Shown piece by piece: positions 45,752 to 55,850 of a stretch of 64,000 nt of DNA (within the stretch, counting starts at the first letter, position 1; each line of letters begins with the position of its first letter). The DNA is from Albugo candida (lineage: Eukaryota; Oomycota; Peronosporomycetes; Albuginales; Albuginaceae). The notes below the pieces were generated by a model, which saw only the letters and a program-made list of their open reading frames with translations, had not been told where the DNA came from and ran no database searches. The stretch spans positions 124,001 to 188,000 of the forward strand of contig CAJNAR010000149.1 of the NCBI GenBank assembly GCA_905220665.1, written 5' to 3'. A program made the translations under genes and the position numbers.

Positions 45752-47117
45752 TCTGAATATATTGCCAAACGAAAAGAGATCAACTGCTTTGGTGAGTACT
45801 GATTCTGATTCAGGTACATAAGCAGCGCAATTGTTGCATTACCAGACCCCACCCCATTTTTTGGCTGTGACAAATGACTTGCAAGAGGGAGGTATACCTG
45901 TAAACTGATTATCCTGCTCTTGGAATTGCTAAAATTGTTCAAAATTCTTCTAGAAGCATGATAGTACAGGCTGTAGCAGATATAAGTTTAGAATGCGTGC
46001 TCGCAAGCCACGGTCAGAAAATGTTTGAAGAATCTAATTCACTCGCCATCGAATTAGGCAGGCTATTAGGTTCACAACAGCGAGCTCGAAGGCTTCAATT
46101 TTTGCAGATTGCAGATTGGAGTTAGTTGTCATTTGCTTCCGCTTTCCTGAGTTCATGTTTCCTGTGATGCTGCCAAAACAAACTCTTATGAGATCGAAGA
46201 AGGACAGTTTGATTCGCTGCAGCAGAAAAGAGATAGAAAGCCACAGTCATGCTCCTACCTAAATGTAAAAAGCTTGCCATCTTGGACGAGGTGTTGCAAG
46301 AAAAGCAATCGGTAATGAAGATGGTGGCACAGAAAAAGAATAAACTAACAGCAAATTGTCCCTCGCCTTCAGCATCGCCATTAGAACCACATCTGCAACG
46401 AACATCTCGTCGATCATCTCGATACTTATATGCGAACGTGGTGACAGCTATATAGCCTTTTGGAGCGGCTGTCCTGTTGTGTTCTGTCATAGTCTTCCGT
46501 ACAGTAAATAACCCATTCTCGTGCTCCTTATTTATGTCAGCTACATCGTTCTGATCACCAGAATCAAAGTTCCAGAATGACTCTGACGAGAATGTATGTG
46601 GTCCTAGTATTTTTGTCGGTACGACGGCAACCAAGACCAAAGATGGCTGGTTCAGCGTCTCAAGACAGGGCTATATGTTTTCTTCTTGTTTTCTAGTGCA
46701 ACGGGACCGACTAGCTAAGGTTACGAGTTTTTAAGGGAATGCAGGACAGATTACCTTGTGACGTGAACAAATATTCGTATACTCTTTCAGCAATGACGAA
46801 GTTATTACCATGAAGCCTCTGGTCTAGGAAATGATGTGCATGAAAGCAATTAAGCCAAAGTAACATGAAAATCACGTTAAGAACCTAGAAGAAAATGACG
46901 ATATCGATGTCGCATCGCTACGTGGAATACCGGTAACAGCTGCCAATCACCTAAAATGCACAGTTCATGATTTTCGATAAACCCTGTTTTATATGGAAGG
47001 AATTTAAGATCCTCGTGTATCCCGCTTCTGAAGAATTTTCGAAAGTAGACGCCCGTCTCTCAATTTTCAGAGCACTTTTGACTATCCGCTTCGCTTGTGT
47101 AACCAATCACCCACAAC
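45752..47117. other. Decayed part of unit A
   Basis: Apart from the 55-codon ORF there are only ORFs that do not survive comparison with unit B. The minus strand of unit B at 51600-51752 reads a protein-like LPLGLHISTELVDKMFDAD that is lost in unit A, which suggests an old minus-strand gene. The last 150 bp hold the promoter of the secreted gene. Confidence 0.35.
45958..46125 (+). other. 55-codon ORF of unknown kind
   Basis: From ATG 45958 the frame reads MIVQAVADISLECVLAS, MFEESNSLAIELGRLLG and ends LQIADWS. Composition is protein-like and helical, and the frame is also open for some codons upstream (PALGIAKIVQNSSRS). The matching part of unit B (about 51240-51400) is broken. It may be a relic exon. 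Confidence 0.3.
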
Positions 47118-48398
47118 ATGCTTCACGTCTCAATCCGAAAGTTCTCAAGCTTCGTGTTCTTATTGCTTTTGTCGAGTTGGCAGCACCGTTTGGGATATTC
47201 TGAAATAGTCAATTTGTACGATGATACCGATCCATCTGAAGATAATTTGAAACTGATTAGCGACACTGAACACATTGAAAATGTGAAGAAAGGACTGAAA
47301 GCAATATTTGACGCAAATGAGGTGTTAGTTGAGCAAAGATTTCCTGTCATTAAGGAGCATTTCAGATCATACGCAGAATACTGGCTGGAATTTTATGAAG
47401 TTCGGGTTAATTATAAACCGAGCAAAATCGAAGCGCAACCATCGTACTATCTTGCCTGTAGTTAGGCTACGCTGCTTATGGACTCGAATACTACTGACAT
47501 TCTTATTTTTTAGGGCATGATTTCTCACATGAACGGTTTGAACCAGATGAATTGTTAACACTATGCTTAGAACTGAAGGTGCGTGCACTTTCATTCACTG
47601 ACGAAATACGAAACGCTCTGGACAATCCAACCTATCAACCTGAACCTTTCGAAGTTCATGCTTTAGAAGCCAAATTATCGAATCCTGACACAGCAAGATT
47701 CCAATTTCCCCATCTACGATGCAATGATGCGCAGAACGAGAGCATTTTGCTTCGATTGCGCGTGTACCTTTTGAGGTTTCGTATCAAGAAAAATTACCCG
47801 AACTGTGTTATCAACCCACGTAAAAATGTCTTGGAAGAATTGGAGAACTTTTCAATAATTGAGAATGTGAAAGGAGGGCTGAACAAAGTATTTCAGCATC
47901 GTGGGGTCGTAGAAATGCAAAGAATACGTACCATTGAGAAGGATATAAAAACTTATGTACGCTACTGGTTAGAATATCATGATTGGCGGTATTCCTTTAA
48001 CGTGAAGCAATACAGACCAGTACCGCACGTCAACCATGACGGTAAGTGGTTGCGCTGCTTCCTACCTCTGACACTTCTGATAATCGTGTTCTCTCATTCG
48101 TACCTACGAAGACGAGGCTAATGCATTTCTTCGTCACAGAAGAGAATGTTTAGTGCTGAAGTTGCGTGCACTATTGTATACTGAAGAAGTACAAAAGGCT
48201 TTGAGCGATTCAAACCATATGCCCCGATCCTTCAAAAATATTCAAATGGAGTATAATCCTCCAAGTAAGCAATACGCAGGAGGCTTATTGATCTTGTTGA
48301 AAGACTACTACACGGAGCCCATTACAGGTGGTCCAAGTGACAGCTGCAAGTATTTTGCGGATCCAGACTTTGATGTGGTGCCACCCAAGCCACAGTGA
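47118..48398 (+). CDS. Secreted two-module protein, copy A (three exons)
   Basis: Exons are 47118-47457, 47514-48041 and 48112-48398. Introns of 56 and 70 bp are GT-AG and both in phase 1, giving 384 residues. Residues 1-28 are a signal peptide (basic start, FVFLLLLSSW core). Two modules of about 175 residues follow. Each has a helix NVKKGLKAIF / NVKGGLNKVF (55 and about 230), a YWLE motif (YAEYWLEFY / YVRYWLEYH), then a phase-1 intron, then CLELKVRALSFTDEI / CLVLKLRALLYTEEV (about 131 and 304). The mature protein is rich in charge and poor in Cys. No known domain and no RxLR, CHxC or Crinkler motif were seen. In a biotroph such a gene is an effector candidate, but that is inference. Confidence 0.7.
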
Positions 48399-49128
48399 GG
48401 GCCACCTTGGAAAAGAATAAAGTATGGAATACCCTGATTACCATCAGTAAAAATACAAGCTGAGGTGCCTGATTCCAGAATTTTACTTTATATTGACTTC
48501 CACCTTCGGATGCTTTGCTACTACTTCTTCCACTTACGGCATCAAATCGTCCCAACAATCCACCTGAGCGCAGGCGCATTATATTATCGTAAACGCGCCA
48601 GTAGCAATTGCCATTGTACCATCTCTTTGAGCAGCAATGTAATTAACGCATTTCAATGCGAAAACGCCGCAAATAACGCGTTCGACGTCTCCTCCAAGTC
48701 CGCACGCTTAAAAAGTGAATGGCTACGAGCGTACGGACTCGCTATCAACAGAATATTTTTGCCAATATCGAAAAGCAACAGAATAAAATGTCTCTGAAGC
48801 CACGGAACCCACCGCAATATGTTCTCCGTTCTCCAGTAGGTATACGACTCGCGAAAAGCTAATATTGGCCAAGCATGGCGACAAGCGCAGCAGCAGCTCA
48901 AATGGCCACAAAATGGAGATAAAGTGGCAAAGCAGTGGTTCCAACGCGCTCGGAAAGCAAAATTAGCAGAAGACGGAGCTGCCGAATAATCCCATGCGCT
49001 TCTCGTCGCAACACTCGCGACATTGGACGCTTGAGAATCGCGAAAAAGTAGCTGATTTCGAGCATAGCAGCGGGATGAAGCAAGAGACATTTTGATTTCC
49101 ATGGAGCGGCCTACGCGTCCGGATATAC
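48399..49128. other. Flank of the secreted gene and short ORF region
   Basis: Contains the 3' flank of the secreted gene, the short conserved ORF (48719-48862) and a second frame (about 48865-48990) that reads GQAWRQAQQQLKWPQNGDK and ends LAEDGAAE. It is matched in unit B at about 54395-54520. Confidence 0.35.
48719..48862 (+). other. Short conserved ORF, unit A
   Basis: 47 codons (MATSVRTRYQQN, later SLKPRNPPQYVLRSP). The same ORF is in unit B at 54211-54393 with substitutions but no stop, so the protein frame has been kept for a time. There is a weak resemblance to the SERP/RAMP4 N-terminus (RxR...NI.KR...SLKP) but no membrane helix follows. A second frame downstream (RQAQQQLKWPQNGDK) is also kept in both units. 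Confidence 0.35.
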
Positions 49129-49563
49129 ATGCGTTTCAATTCACGAGGTTCCATTGTCAGAACGAAAATCGGTTTGTCTCTACGGAATAGGCTGCTTCTG
49201 CTCTTGTCATTCGCAATTATCTGTCGTTCAACGTATGGAATAGCGAGACAGATACCTTTAAAGCTCAAATTGATAACTGGAAGATTAGACAGATGCCAAG
49301 ATGCGGGGAGAAGCGGCAATGGAAGGTCCCCACGAAAAGTAAAAAGCTTCGATGCCATCGTGGGAGGCATTGACTATGTGAACAGGATCGACAGTTTCGC
49401 TGTGATCCAATACGCTTTCAAAACGCGTTTGGGATCTACGCTCTTTCTCCAATATCACTCAGAATCGAGGGAGATCATTACATGGAGCCCGCGATGTTCT
49501 CTTTCGACTCGACTTCCTTCATCGATTCCTCAAATTCCAAAAAATGCGACCCCAAAGTCTTAA
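49129..49563 (+). other. ORF with signal-peptide-like start, doubtful
   Basis: 145 codons with a hydrophobic stretch RNRLLLLLSFAIICRSTYG near residues 20-37. Unit B has the same hydrophobic run but with stops (near 54745), so there is no working copy there. The opposite strand (48963-49370) also has an open frame, matched in unit B as MEPREL.R...TRKPFH. Which strand was coding is not settled. Confidence 0.3.
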
Positions 49564-50120
49564 AGAGCCACTTTCAAACGTCTTGCGCACTCCTTTTCAT
49601 GCACTTCTAAAAGAGATCTTAGAAACGTTTTGTCCATCAAATAGCGACACATCAAAAAGCCTGGCTCCTTCCATCACGTAATATTCCTTGCCGTCATCGA
49701 ATCCGACTGATTCAACTTCACTTTCTACATCTTCTCAGCAATTCGATATCTCACTACAGAGAGCTTCGATTGGGTCAGGGCCTTCACAAAATCTCGTCGC
49801 TCAATTGCTTCCTCCACTCCACAGCACCTTTTTCAGCGCTAATGAATTCATTTTTCATCCGCACGGAGCGCAAAAATGTGATTGCCAGAGAGACCGCTTT
49901 CTTTCAAAGCGTCCAAGTGCGACACAATATCCAATCGCATGGCTTGATATGGGTCATACCCAAAAACCGATGTCATCGATAACAAACGCGCTTTCCAGCT
50001 TCGAGGAGGAAGCTCGGTGCCGTCAACCGACGCTGTCGTTCTCATTCGAAGAAGAAGACGTTTGATGCACTTCCGAATTGTTCGAACCTTACAGATACCG
50101 CACACAAGCGCTAATCGATC

Positions 50121-50991
50121 GTGAATGGGAGCTTGTCGGGTAGGGAACTACAACACTTTACAACAGAAACGTATCGAAAGCGATTGAGGGGACTTGTTAA
50201 GCGAAGCATACCGGTTTCCTTGACGCAAGACGGTGCAACTTGCTTGAAATCAACAACACATTTAAGTCAGCGTAATGGGGATGATAGAGGCATTGAGGCG
50301 CTGAATGGAGAATCACAGGATGGTTACGTCGCTATGTCAGTGGTTATAGCCTGCGAGTGTGTCAAGAGACCAATTTTTAATCGATAAGCAATTACATTTA
50401 CCTGATGAAGCGCATGCACGAATGCAAGCCAAATTTGGACCTGGAGGACTTCGAGGTATCGGAAGTAACGTCGAAAAACAAGAATGAAAGGGCAACGGTG
50501 GAGTTGCTGCTATATCGAGGTTAGCTAAATGTGGAGAAGAGTCACTTTTCGAATGTAAATTGATTTTTGCTGCATAGTGCGTTTAGCTTCTTAAGCACTA
50601 CATATCGTCAGCATCCTCCGCTGCTGCTAGTCTGGTTCGTGATCAAAATCTCGGTTCCAACGTTTCTTCCGGTTGGTTTTTTTTCCTAAACACGCTGAAT
50701 GACCCCAATTTAAGTGAAAATGTGAAGACGGGCGCTTCGGCTGGCTGGTCAGCGCTTTCAACCGCTACCAAAAGTGTTTGGAATGCAGCTCAAGGCGCAT
50801 TTGAAAGTCCGTCCAGTCAAAACACTGTTGCAAGGTCTGAGTCAGATAGCGATGTCTCATCGGGACAGTCTTTTGGGGCGGGCACAATAGCACATTGCGA
50901 GTCTGTTAGAACCGATTCATTGCAACAGAAGCATATCTGTAAACATAAGACGCGCGACTGCATTTTGCGACAGCTGCGGAGTGCACGATAG
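50121..50991 (+). pseudogene. ArfGAP1-like gene fragment B (no zinc finger)
   Basis: Same gene piece as in unit A: TETYRKRLRGLVKRSIP, DRGIEALNGESQDGYV, then in another frame LPDEAHARMQAKFGPGG and LRGIGS (about 50383-50487). After a stretch with stops it reads SSAAASLVRDQ and ASAGWSALSTATKSVWNAA (to 50991). The RMQAKFG..GL.GIGS motif is characteristic of ArfGAP1-like proteins. Frame changes and a T-rich tract near 50675 disrupt it. The zinc finger is missing, as in copy A. Confidence 0.6.
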
Positions 50992-52386
50992 TCCTTCACT
51001 CTGAAGTAATGGTAGAGGTATTGAATATGCTCAGTCGTGCGGTGGTGCAACTTGACTGCTTATCTATAAAGGCCGAAAGGAAGAGTAGCGATCCAATTTC
51101 TCTGGCAAGAAGTTGTAGCGTGTTTTCCACCATTACTCAAATTTGGTTGTTAAAAGTAGATGTCCTCTCGATGAGAAAACTATGAGCGGTAGGTAGGTGT
51201 TCTGTATATTTGGCTATGCTACCCTAAAAAATTTTGAATTCTGTGAATCTGCATCGTAGCATAGGCTGTAGCCGAAAGAAGTTAGTTCTGTACTGCTGCT
51301 CCTAAGCGCCGAGGTCAGAAAATGCCTCAAAAGTTTGCTGTGCTCGCCTTCAAGTTTGGCAAGTCTGTTAGCTTTACAGCAAGGAGCCCACATCATCTAA
51401 GATATTTGCGGCTTCCTCAGGTTATATGTTTTGTACTCTTCCTAAACCAGAATTTTGATGAAATTGGAGAAGGACAGTTTGGGGTTTGCTGAAGCAAAAA
51501 ATTGGAAGCAATTGCCACATCCATGCCCCATGCTGATCGCAGAAAGCTAGCTATCTCTGAATGCAGCGATTTGAGCACACATACGGTAATAAAAGAAGAT
51601 GACACAGAAAGAGGGAAGGGGAGACGATCAAATAGTAAATTGTCTTCAGCCTCCAGCATCGCCTTCACAAGAACATCTGCATCAAACATCTTGTCCACCA
51701 ACTCGGTGCTTATGTGCAGACCTAACGGCAATTTGATAGCCTTGTGTAGCATCCGTCATGTTCATATCTTCCACCACCACGTACATAGCTCATTCTCCTG
51801 CTCCTATAGTTTACCTTAGCTACACTACTCGTTAGTACACCAGATGGCTGGTCGAAATCATGGAATCGTAGTGAGTCAAGAAAATTTTTGACGTCTCAAA
51901 AAGACGGCGATTTAGTTTCTAGTCCAACAGGAACTGAGTGGTTGACGTTACGAGTTCTCTAACAGAACATGCGGGACAAATTGCTATGCGATTTGGTGAA
52001 TAAGTTACTACGAAAATTGTAATGTAGCTAATGAAGCGTATGAAAGTAGCTTATCAAATTTAACATGGAAATCACGCTAAAACAATCCAGAGTCAACGAC
52101 GTTATCGACGTCGCGTCGTTACCTTGAAACCGGTGATAGTTCCTGATCATCTGAGATGTACAATTTATGATTTTCATGCAGTTCCAGTCGCCTAGAGGCC
52201 TCTAATTACAGCACCTCGAAATTTCAAATCAACATTATCCACGTTCGACACGAGACACTCATTTTTGAGAATTTGAGATGCTCATGAATCCCACTCCTGG
52301 AAAATTTCGGAAAGCAGATGTCGTCTCTGAGTTTTCCAAACACTTTTGACCACCCATTCGCACTTGCGTAACCAATCACCCACAAC
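50992..52386. other. Decayed part of unit B
   Basis: Counterpart of 45752-47117. ORFs 51417-51752 (minus) and 51502-51819 (plus) overlap on opposite strands; the minus frame looks more protein-like (STELVDKMFDADVLVKAML) but is not kept in unit A. The final 150 bp are the promoter of the secreted gene copy and align closely with unit A. Confidence 0.35.
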
Positions 52387-53585
52387 ATGCTCCACGTCTC
52401 AATCCGAAAGTTCTCAAGCTTCGCGTTCTTATTGCTTTTGTCGAGTTGGCAGCACCGATTGGGATATTCTGGAATAGTTCAATTGTACGATGATACCGAT
52501 CCATCTGAAGATAATTTGAGAGTGATTAGCGACACTGAACACATTAAAAATGTGAAGGAAGGACTGAAAGCAATATTTCACGCTGACGAGGCATTAGGTG
52601 AGCAAAGCTATCCTGTCATTGCGGAGCATTTGGAATCGTACGTAGAATACTGGCTGGAATTTTATACAATTCGGACAACCTACTTACCCGAGCCAACCGA
52701 ACAGAAACTGGTCGACCATGTGGCCTTTAATGAAGTTGCGCTGCTAATGGACACTGATGCTTCTGACATCTTCTTTTGTAGGGGATGTGTACTCACGTGA
52801 AAGCATAATCTTGATGAAGTGAACATTTTATGTTTAGAACTGAAAGCACGTGCACTTTCATTCACTGATAAAATACAAGAAGTACTGAAGAACTCTGTGT
52901 ATCATCAAATCGAACCCTTCAAAATAAGGGATCTACAACGCGAAGTATCAAATCCCGAACCGGGACAAATTATATTTCCCCAAATGCGATGCAATGATGA
53001 GGAGAGCAAGAGCGTCTTGCTCCGATTGCGTTTGTACACTTGAATGAAACTGAATAAAGGACGCATCAAGCCAACCAAAGAGGAGTTTTTAAATGAGAAC
53101 ATTACACCATATCGGGAGGAAGTGGAAAAGGCGCTGGAAGCGATAGGTCAGGACGGCCACGGCGAAGAAGAGGAAGGAAATCAAAACTTGGGGACTCTCA
53201 AAAAATCATACAAGCGATACTGGTTGGAATTTGATGATATGTGGAGTAATGTGAAGAAACTGTTCCCAATCAGGGGGTCTAACGTGGACGGTGAGTAGGT
53301 TGCGCTGCTTCGAGACTCTGATCCTACTGACAATCTTGCTGTCACCGTCGCGCATACGTAGATCTTAAGAATGTTTATATTCGCTACAGGAGAGTGTGTA
53401 TGCTACTGAACATACGTGCGCTCATATTTACGGTGGAGATACGGAACGCTTTGGCCGACCCGAATTACAAGCCCGGCGACTTCAGGATTGAGCAATTCGA
53501 CTTCAATGAGTTGGACCAGCAAAAAGCAGAAAATTTTTTGCCCGAGTTAAAAGACCTAAGAAAAAAAGCCAATCAGGTCGTGTAA
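52387..53585 (+). pseudogene. Secreted two-module protein, copy B, with in-frame TGA
   Basis: The N-terminus is nearly identical to copy A, including the signal peptide (MLHVSIRKFSSFAF...). Coding pieces run 52387 to about 52740, about 52810-53295 and 53366-53585. The last intron (GTGAGT...CATACGTAG) is in phase 1 as in copy A. Two faults are visible. The first intron acceptor region has lost one base compared with copy A, so a different acceptor (after GTGAAAG) would be needed. A TGA at 53041-53043 interrupts the middle exon and is followed directly by an in-frame ATG at 53044. The rest of module 2 is open (YKRYWLEFDDMW, then MLLNIRALIFTVEIRNAL). It is either a young pseudogene or a gene with unusual expression. 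Confidence 0.6.
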
Positions 53586-55043
53586 GTGGCAGATCTCGCT
53601 CGACTGTGCTGCCAGACCACACCGGAAGCAGCCTTAAAAGATAGCGGTCCGAAATATCTGGACTACCATACAAAGAATACAATCCTAGACGACTGATTCA
53701 GAATTTCTTTTTATGTTGACTTCCACCTGTCTTGTTGTGCTATTGCTCTGGCACGCTTTCTAGCATCGCACTTGGCATTCTTGGATTACTGATTTTGCTG
53801 ATAATCCGTGTAATCTTCATGTATGTTTAACGGCCGAGTGCAATACATTGACAGATCGATAGATATATTACGGAAACGATAGAGATCGCGATCTACTTGA
53901 ATGTGTCCGAAAAGGCCACGCGATGGAGAAGGAGATTGCGAATGCCGTATGCAGAAATGATACTATACTCTATAGTAGGCTACTTCTCGAGTGGAAACCA
54001 ACAACAATTTCATCTATTGTCGAGCACATAAGCCTAGGATATCTACATGCCGATCACATCGCCTTCAAATTGTTCCAAATTAATAAGAATCCGCGCGAAC
54101 GCAGGCGCACTATACAATCGTAAACGCGCCAGTAACAATGACCATTGTACTATTTATCTAAGCTGAAATGGATATGCCGCATTTCAAGCGAAAACACCAC
54201 CAAATAACGCATGCAACGTCTTCTCCAAATCCGCACGCTCGAAAAGCGAATGGCTACGAACGTACGCATTCGCTATCGACAGAATCGTTTGCCCAATATC
54301 GCAAAGAAACAGCAAAAAACACCTCTGAACCCACAAAATCCACCGCAATGTATTATGCGCTCTCCAGCAGCAGTACGACTCGAGAAAAGCTGATATTTGC
54401 CAAGGACAACGACAAGCGCAGCAGCAGCTCAAGGGGGCACATAATGGAGACAAATTGGCAAAACAGCGGTTGCAACGCGCTCATCAAGTGAGATTAGCAG
54501 AAGACGGAGCTGACATTGGACGCTCGCTGCACAAGCATTGACAGTTGAACGACTATAAAGAAGATTTCACAATAAGAGGCATAAGAATCACCAAAACGAA
54601 GCTGATCTGGATGTAAAGTATCGGGAAGAAAACAGAAGACATTTTGATTTGCATGGAACGGCTTACGCGTATGAGTATTGATGCGTTCTAATTCACGCGG
54701 TTCCAATGTCAGAACGAAATCGGTTTATGTATACGAATCTGACTGCTTCTATTTGTGTTATTCGCCATCAACTTCCTTCCAACGCATGGAATACCAAGAC
54801 AGATACCTTCCAAACACAAAGTGATAATCGGAATCAAACTGTAGACGATACAGCTGCCAACATGCGTGGACAAGCGGCAATGAAAGTGCCTCACAAAAAG
54901 CTTAGAAATCGACTAAATTGTGTGAAAAATTGCATTCTTCCGCATATCCGATGCGCTCTTGTAAATGCGTTTGGGCTTTATGCATTTCTAAATTACAATT
55001 TGATAAGCGACATATCAAGCCTCGTTGACACATGAAACCTGGC
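53586..55043. other. 3' part of unit B
   Basis: Contains the short conserved ORF (54211-54393), the second kept frame and a region with hydrophobic plus-strand and MEPREL minus-strand frames, all matched in unit A. An ORF at 53923-54123 (plus) has no match that I recognise. Confidence 0.4.
54211..54393 (+). other. Short conserved ORF, unit B
   Basis: 60 codons from ATG 54211, or 47 from an inner ATG matching unit A (MATNVRIRYRQN, later LNPQNPPQCIMRSP). It aligns with the unit A ORF at about 60% identity with no stop between. It may be an exon of a small basic protein. Confidence 0.35.
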
Positions 55044-55850
55044 TCCTTCAATGACACAATATTCCTTGCCGTCATCGAATCCACCCGATTCAACTTTGCT
55101 TTCTAAATCTCTTGAGCAACTCGATATCTCACCACAGAAGCTTCGATTGGGTCAGAGCCTTCACAAAATCTCGTCGTTCAATTGCTTCCTCCACAGCGCC
55201 TCTTATAGCGGTAATGTTTTCATTCCATCCAGACGGATCGCAAATGTGATTGCCACGGCTTCTCAGAATGTATTGAGTCGAACATAACAAATGGCCAATT
55301 TCGCATTATCGTTGATGTTTTGGAATAAGATCTTTACGGCACTGAACATTCCTGTCTTGAAACAACGCTCTCCAATCTCTTGAATTTGAGCCACATTTGG
55401 CGCGGGTATAAAGTCTTCCAGTTCAGAGAACTTTTAAAACCCCAACGCAATACTTAATCGGCTGGCTTGCTATGGGTCATACGCAAAAGCCGATGCCATT
55501 GATAGCAAACGCGTCCTCCAGCTTCGAGGAAGAGGCCTGAGTCCGTCAACGACGTTGTCGTTCTCACTCGAAGAAGAGATGTTTGGTGCAGTTACGAATT
55601 GATTGAATATCGCCTACGCTTTGGGATATGCTTTGGCCATTCGATCTCCATACTCGACGACAAGTGTTTCGGGCACCATGCGATGTATTGAGGCTCCTGG
55701 ATGAGGTAGCCATGCACCAGAGCACATCCAACATGATACGCTTGTGTGCATGTGGCAAAGGCACACTGAAGTTTGCTGAGGCCTTTTCGACTATGACAGA
55801 TACCGCACACAAGCGCTAATCGGTCGGAAATAGGAACTTCATTGATGCCA
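55044..55850. repeat. Partial third unit joined to the intact PHD gene
   Basis: The first part of the unit (TCCTTCAATGACACAATATT onward) is present again and passes straight into the 3' end of the intact PHD gene at 55592. This is the junction from which the relics in units A and B can be explained. Confidence 0.75.

Larger units (their letters stand above)
44419..49665. repeat. Segmental duplication unit A
   Basis: The unit starts TCCTTCCATCACGTAATATT, and the same start recurs at 49666 and, diverged, at 55044. Contents in order are a PHD-gene 3' relic (minus), an ArfGAP fragment (plus), a decayed region, the secreted two-module gene (plus), a short conserved ORF and a hydrophobic-start ORF. 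Unit B has the same order. Unit length is 5247 bp. Confidence 0.85.
49666..55043. repeat. Segmental duplication unit B
   Basis: Second copy of the unit, 5378 bp. It aligns with unit A through the ArfGAP fragment, the secreted gene and the short ORF, but lacks almost all of the PHD relic. It keeps an ArfGAP piece that A has lost (ARMQAKFGPGGLRGIGS). Confidence 0.85.

Noticed and set aside
46122..46640. 172-codon minus-strand ORF in unit A
   Set aside because: The frame is not kept in unit B, and its sequence shows no domain or protein-like pattern.
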